From Thermoproteus sp. UBA157 (GTDB lineage Archaea > Thermoproteota > Thermoprotei > Thermoproteales > Thermoproteaceae): DNA of 7,751 nt. Below are positions 5,439 through 7,751 of this stretch, piece after piece (position 1 is the stretch's first letter; each line of letters begins with the position of its first letter). The translations under genes were made by a program, and so were the position numbers. The stretch spans positions 33,480 to 41,230 of the forward strand of contig DANS01000027.1 in the NCBI GenBank assembly GCA_002497345.1, written 5' to 3'. The notes beneath the pieces are model-generated. The model saw nothing but the letters and a program-made list of their open reading frames with translations, did no database searches and was not told where the DNA came from.

Positions 5439-6892
5439 AAGTGCTCGACGAGTACGAGATATCGGAATACGTCCACGCGATGGTGTACATAAACAAGGAC
5501 GGCTTCAAGGCGTACAGAGCGGTGGAGCCGCCGCTTAACGACGAGGAGAGAGCGCTTCTCGCGAGGTTGAAGAACGCCATCCAGAACATCGGCGACGTCA
5601 AAGACGGCGTGTTGAGGCTCTCCAAGGAGAGGAGGGCCGAGTATCTGGAGGAGCTGGTGAGAAGGGCCGTCGAGGAGTTCAAGATAAAAATCGACGAGAG
5701 GGTGAGGGGGAAGATCATGTACTATCTCAAGAGGGACCTCTTGGGATACGGCCCCCTCGACCCCCTCGTCAGGGATCCCTTCCTCGAGGACATCCACGTA
5801 GACGGGCCCGGCTTGCCCATATACGTGTGGCACAGCAGATGGGAGTCCCTCCGCACGAACTTGGTCCTAACTCAGGCCGAGGCGGACGCCTACGTGCAGA
5901 AGTTCTCGGCGCTGGTCGGGAAGACGGTCTCGTATGCGGACCCCATCTTGGAGGGCATGTTGCCGGAGGGGTACAGGCTCGAGCTGGTGATACCTCCGTC
6001 GTCGCCGAGAGGGCCCTCCTTCGTGATAAGGAAGTTCTTCGTGGAGCCGATAACCCTGATCGATTTGATCAGAGCTAAGACCATATCGGCTGAGGCGGCG
6101 GCGTATCTCTGGCTCATGTTGGACTACGGCCGCAACTTAATCATAGTGGGGCCCACCGGGGCCGGGAAGACCACGCTCCTCAACGCCTTGCTCTACCTAA
6201 TAAGGCCCGACGCCAAGATACTCACCATAGAGGACACGCGGGAGATAAACATCGTTCACGAACACTGGCAAGCCCTCCTCACTAGGCCCAGCAGGCTCGA
6301 GGGCGTGAGGGACGTGTCGGCCTTCGACCTCCTGGCCGTGGCCATGCGCTCCAGGCCCGACTACGTGATAGTCGGCGAGGTGAGGGGGGAGGAGGCGTAC
6401 GTGCTCTTCCAAGCCTTCGGCTCGGGCCACGCGGGCGCCACGACGATCCACGCCGAGACCGTGGAGGACGCCGTGAGGAGACTCCTCACGAGGCCGATGA
6501 GCGTTCCGCCCGCGTTGTTGGCCTTGGCCCACGTCTTCGTCAGAATAATGCGCGTCAAGGCGGGCGACGCGGTGGTCAGGCGCGTGGTGGAGGTTGTGGA
6601 GAACATGGGAGTATCGCCGCGGGGGAGGCCGAGGCTCCACGCGTTGTTCAGATGGGATCCGCAGAAGGACGCCTTAGAGCGCATCGACGAGAGCCGGCAT
6701 CTGGAGACCGTATCGAGGGCCCGCTTCGTGCCGCTCGACCTCCTCAAGGAGGATTTAGCCCGCAGGGAGAGGCTCTTGTCGGCAATGGCCCAGAGGGGCC
6801 TCACGTCTCCGTACATCGTGGCCAAGGTCTTCTCCCGCTACGCCGCGGATCCCGATGGGGCGCTGGAGGCCGTCTTGAAGGGCGAGGTATGA
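5423..6892 (+). CDS. Type IV pilus/secretion assembly ATPase (PilT/VirB11-class, TadA/ArlI-like)
   Basis: The protein has 489 residues. The N-terminal domain (about 1-215) includes the LLGYGPLDPLVRD signature at 106-118 followed by EDIHVDGPG, typical of TadA/VirB11-like archaeal ATPases. The motor domain is intact: Walker A GPTGAGKTT (243-251), Asp box LTIEDTRE (267-274), Walker B with RPDYVIVGEVRGEEA (311-325, catalytic Glu319) and His box GSGHAGATTIHAET (333-346). The C-terminal part (395-489) is charged and helical. Family knowledge: a hexameric cytosolic ATPase that powers pilin assembly at the membrane platform. The start at ATG 5423 overlaps the upstream platform gene by 16 bp, and the stop overlaps the next platform gene as ATGA, so it sits between its two probable membrane partners. 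No archaellum motor-switch genes lie nearby, so a pilus rather than an archaellum is inferred. All key residues are present. Confidence 0.95.
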   Translation: MGEVLKVLDEYEISEYVHAMVYINKDGFKAYRAVEPPLNDEERALLARLKNAIQNIGDVKDGVLRLSKERRAEYLEELVRRAVEEFKIKIDERVRGKIMYYLKRDLLGYGPLDPLVRDPFLEDIHVDGPGLPIYVWHSRWESLRTNLVLTQAEADAYVQKFSALVGKTVSYADPILEGMLPEGYRLELVIPPSSPRGPSFVIRKFFVEPITLIDLIRAKTISAEAAAYLWLMLDYGRNLIIVGPTGAGKTTLLNALLYLIRPDAKILTIEDTREINIVHEHWQALLTRPSRLEGVRDVSAFDLLAVAMRSRPDYVIVGEVRGEEAYVLFQAFGSGHAGATTIHAETVEDAVRRLLTRPMSVPPALLALAHVFVRIMRVKAGDAVVRRVVEVVENMGVSPRGRPRLHALFRWDPQKDALERIDESRHLETVSRARFVPLDLLKEDLARRERLLSAMAQRGLTSPYIVAKVFSRYAADPDGALEAVLKGEV

Positions 6893-7671
6893 CCTTCTTC
6901 GAGCTGTATAAGCTCAGCGGCTTGGGCTTCTCCTACAAGCGCTACCTCTTCGCGCTCCTGGCCGCGCCAACGTCGGCTGCGTTGGCCGTCGGGGTGGCGG
7001 CGTCGTTATGGCTCAAGTCCATCGCCGGCTTGGCCCTAGGCGCCGCCGTCGGGCTCACGATCTTCGCGGGCTTGGTCCTCTACCCGCTCCACTTGGTCTC
7101 GGCCAGGAGGGCCCACTTCGAGAACAACCTCCCCTACACGCTCGGCGTTTTGTTGCCTCTCCTCACCGCCGGCGTTCCGCTGGGGAGGGCCATAGCTAGG
7201 GCGGCCGAGGTCGAGGAGGACAAGTACATAGCGAGGGAGTTGTCGCTTATTATAAGGGATATGGTGGTGATGGGCTCCAGCCCCATCGACGCGCTTCTCC
7301 GCAGCGCGGAGAGGGTGCCGAGCCAGAGCTACAGAGAGACGGTGGACATCTTGGCGAGGTCGTCTAGAATAACCGAGAGGATAGACGCGGTGCTCATGGC
7401 GCGCCTCGATTGGATGTTGAGGCAGAAGCAAATAAGGGCGGCCTCCCTCGTGAGGTCCATCGCTGTCCTCTTCGAGGTCTACGTCATAATGGCCCAGCTG
7501 TTGCCCGTTACGCTTTTCATAATCGCCCTATCCCTCAGCCCCCTCGGCGCTTTGCAAATCGGCGGGTTGTCCCTCGACCCCCTCTCGGTCATGGCCGTCG
7601 CCGGCTTGATCTACGGCCCCTTGATGGGAGCCGTCTTCTACGTGTTATTCGATTTATCTTTAAACATATAG
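6889..7671 (+). CDS. TadC/GspF-type pilus platform membrane protein, second half-size copy
   Basis: The protein has 260 residues from ATG 6889, which overlaps the ATPase stop as ATGA. A longer in-frame reading from 6652 exists but its first 79 residues are antisense-like shadow within the ATPase gene. Membrane segments are predicted at about 20-42, 45-68, 187-215 and 232-255. The cytosolic T2SSF-type helical domain lies at 72-185 (NNLPYTLGVLLPLLTAGVPL, then ELSLIIRDMVVMGSSPIDAL and a charged helix). It is of similar size and plan to the first copy but weakly similar in sequence, and it has two membrane segments before the cytosolic domain instead of one. The two copies probably form one heteromeric platform around the ATPase, like bacterial TadB with TadC. 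It is the last gene of the operon; AT-rich DNA follows. Confidence 0.87.
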   Translation: MTFFELYKLSGLGFSYKRYLFALLAAPTSAALAVGVAASLWLKSIAGLALGAAVGLTIFAGLVLYPLHLVSARRAHFENNLPYTLGVLLPLLTAGVPLGRAIARAAEVEEDKYIARELSLIIRDMVVMGSSPIDALLRSAERVPSQSYRETVDILARSSRITERIDAVLMARLDWMLRQKQIRAASLVRSIAVLFEVYVIMAQLLPVTLFIIALSLSPLGALQIGGLSLDPLSVMAVAGLIYGPLMGAVFYVLFDLSLNI

Positions 7672-7699
7672 TTGCATTAAATTCAAATTTATAATTATG

Positions 7700-7708
7700 C
7701 TTATAAAC
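7700..7708 (+). promoter_or_regulatory. TATA-like box at right edge
   Basis: After the last pilus gene, about 45 bp of AT-rich DNA contains cttataaac, the best archaeal TATA match in the stretch. It lies about 23 bp before GTG 7727. Other A/T-rich boxes at 7675-7696 could serve earlier in-frame starts. Confidence 0.4.
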
Positions 7709-7726
7709 TCGTTGCCCCATCGTGGA

Positions 7727-7751
7727 GTGTGCCTCACCAAGGAGCTCCTCG
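7727..7751 (+). CDS. Possible 5' end of a rightward gene, cut by window edge
   Basis: From GTG 7727 the frame reads M-C-L-T-K-E-L-L to the window end. The same frame is open upstream, with TTG at 7712 and ATG at 7697 as alternative starts, the longest reading MLINSLPHRGVCLTKELL. GTG 7727 is preferred only because the clearest TATA-like box lies at leaderless spacing from it. Too little is visible to name a product or to be sure that it is a gene. Confidence 0.3.

Noticed and set aside
6652..6888. Upstream extension of the second platform protein
   Set aside because: These 79 residues overlap the ATPase gene in another frame, are Arg/Gly/Pro-rich and add nothing recognisable. The ATGA overlap at 6889 is the natural start.
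4191..7671. Archaellum operon
   Set aside because: An archaellin-like N-terminus, ATPase and platform protein are present, but no arlC/D/E, F, G or H-type genes are seen and the platform is split. An adhesive type IV pilus fits better.
1..7751. RNA genes, CRISPR arrays, insertion sequences or attachment sites
   Set aside because: No tRNA-like folds, regularly spaced repeats, transposase frames or terminal inverted repeats could be seen by eye; nearly all the sequence is occupied by the listed genes.

Overview
The window looks like a chromosomal piece of a hyperthermophilic crenarchaeon, most likely of the Thermoproteaceae (Thermoproteus or Pyrobaculum type). The grounds are GC-rich coding DNA with many AGG and ATA codons, short AT-rich promoters placed about 25 bp before start codons (leaderless genes), ATGA-type gene overlaps, cysteine-rich secreted proteins with many N-glycosylation sequons, and archaeal class III (prepilin) signal peptides. 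The genus is inferred; the archaeal assignment is firm.

The content is one surface-filament locus arranged as two divergent transcription units around an AT-rich intergenic region at 4121-4190. Rightward (4191-7671) is an assembly operon: a type IV pilin, a half-size TadC/GspF-type membrane protein, a complete PilT/VirB11-class secretion ATPase, and a second half-size TadC-type membrane protein. These are packed with a 9 bp gap, a 16 bp overlap and a 4 bp overlap. Leftward (4120-1) is a unit of exported surface proteins: a small pilin-like protein, then, through an ATGA overlap, a 630-residue pilin-like protein ending in a PA14-like domain, then after 35 bp a signal-peptide protein with a beta-rich body, three InlB/Big-like repeats and a C-terminal membrane anchor. 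This last gene runs off the left edge.

Working model (inference): the rightward operon supplies the major subunit and the motor/platform of an archaeal type IV pilus. The leftward unit supplies a minor pilin and a large pilin-like tip or side adhesin that the same machine could incorporate, plus a membrane-anchored partner. The PA14-bearing pilin is the most unusual item: it joins a prepilin N-terminus to a domain that in other proteins often binds glycans. No prepilin peptidase, archaellum accessory gene (arlCDEFGHX type), RNA gene, mobile element or CRISPR array is visible. At the right edge a TATA-like box and an open frame suggest the start of another rightward gene. Except for the divergent intergenic region and the last 80 bp, practically all of the window is coding.
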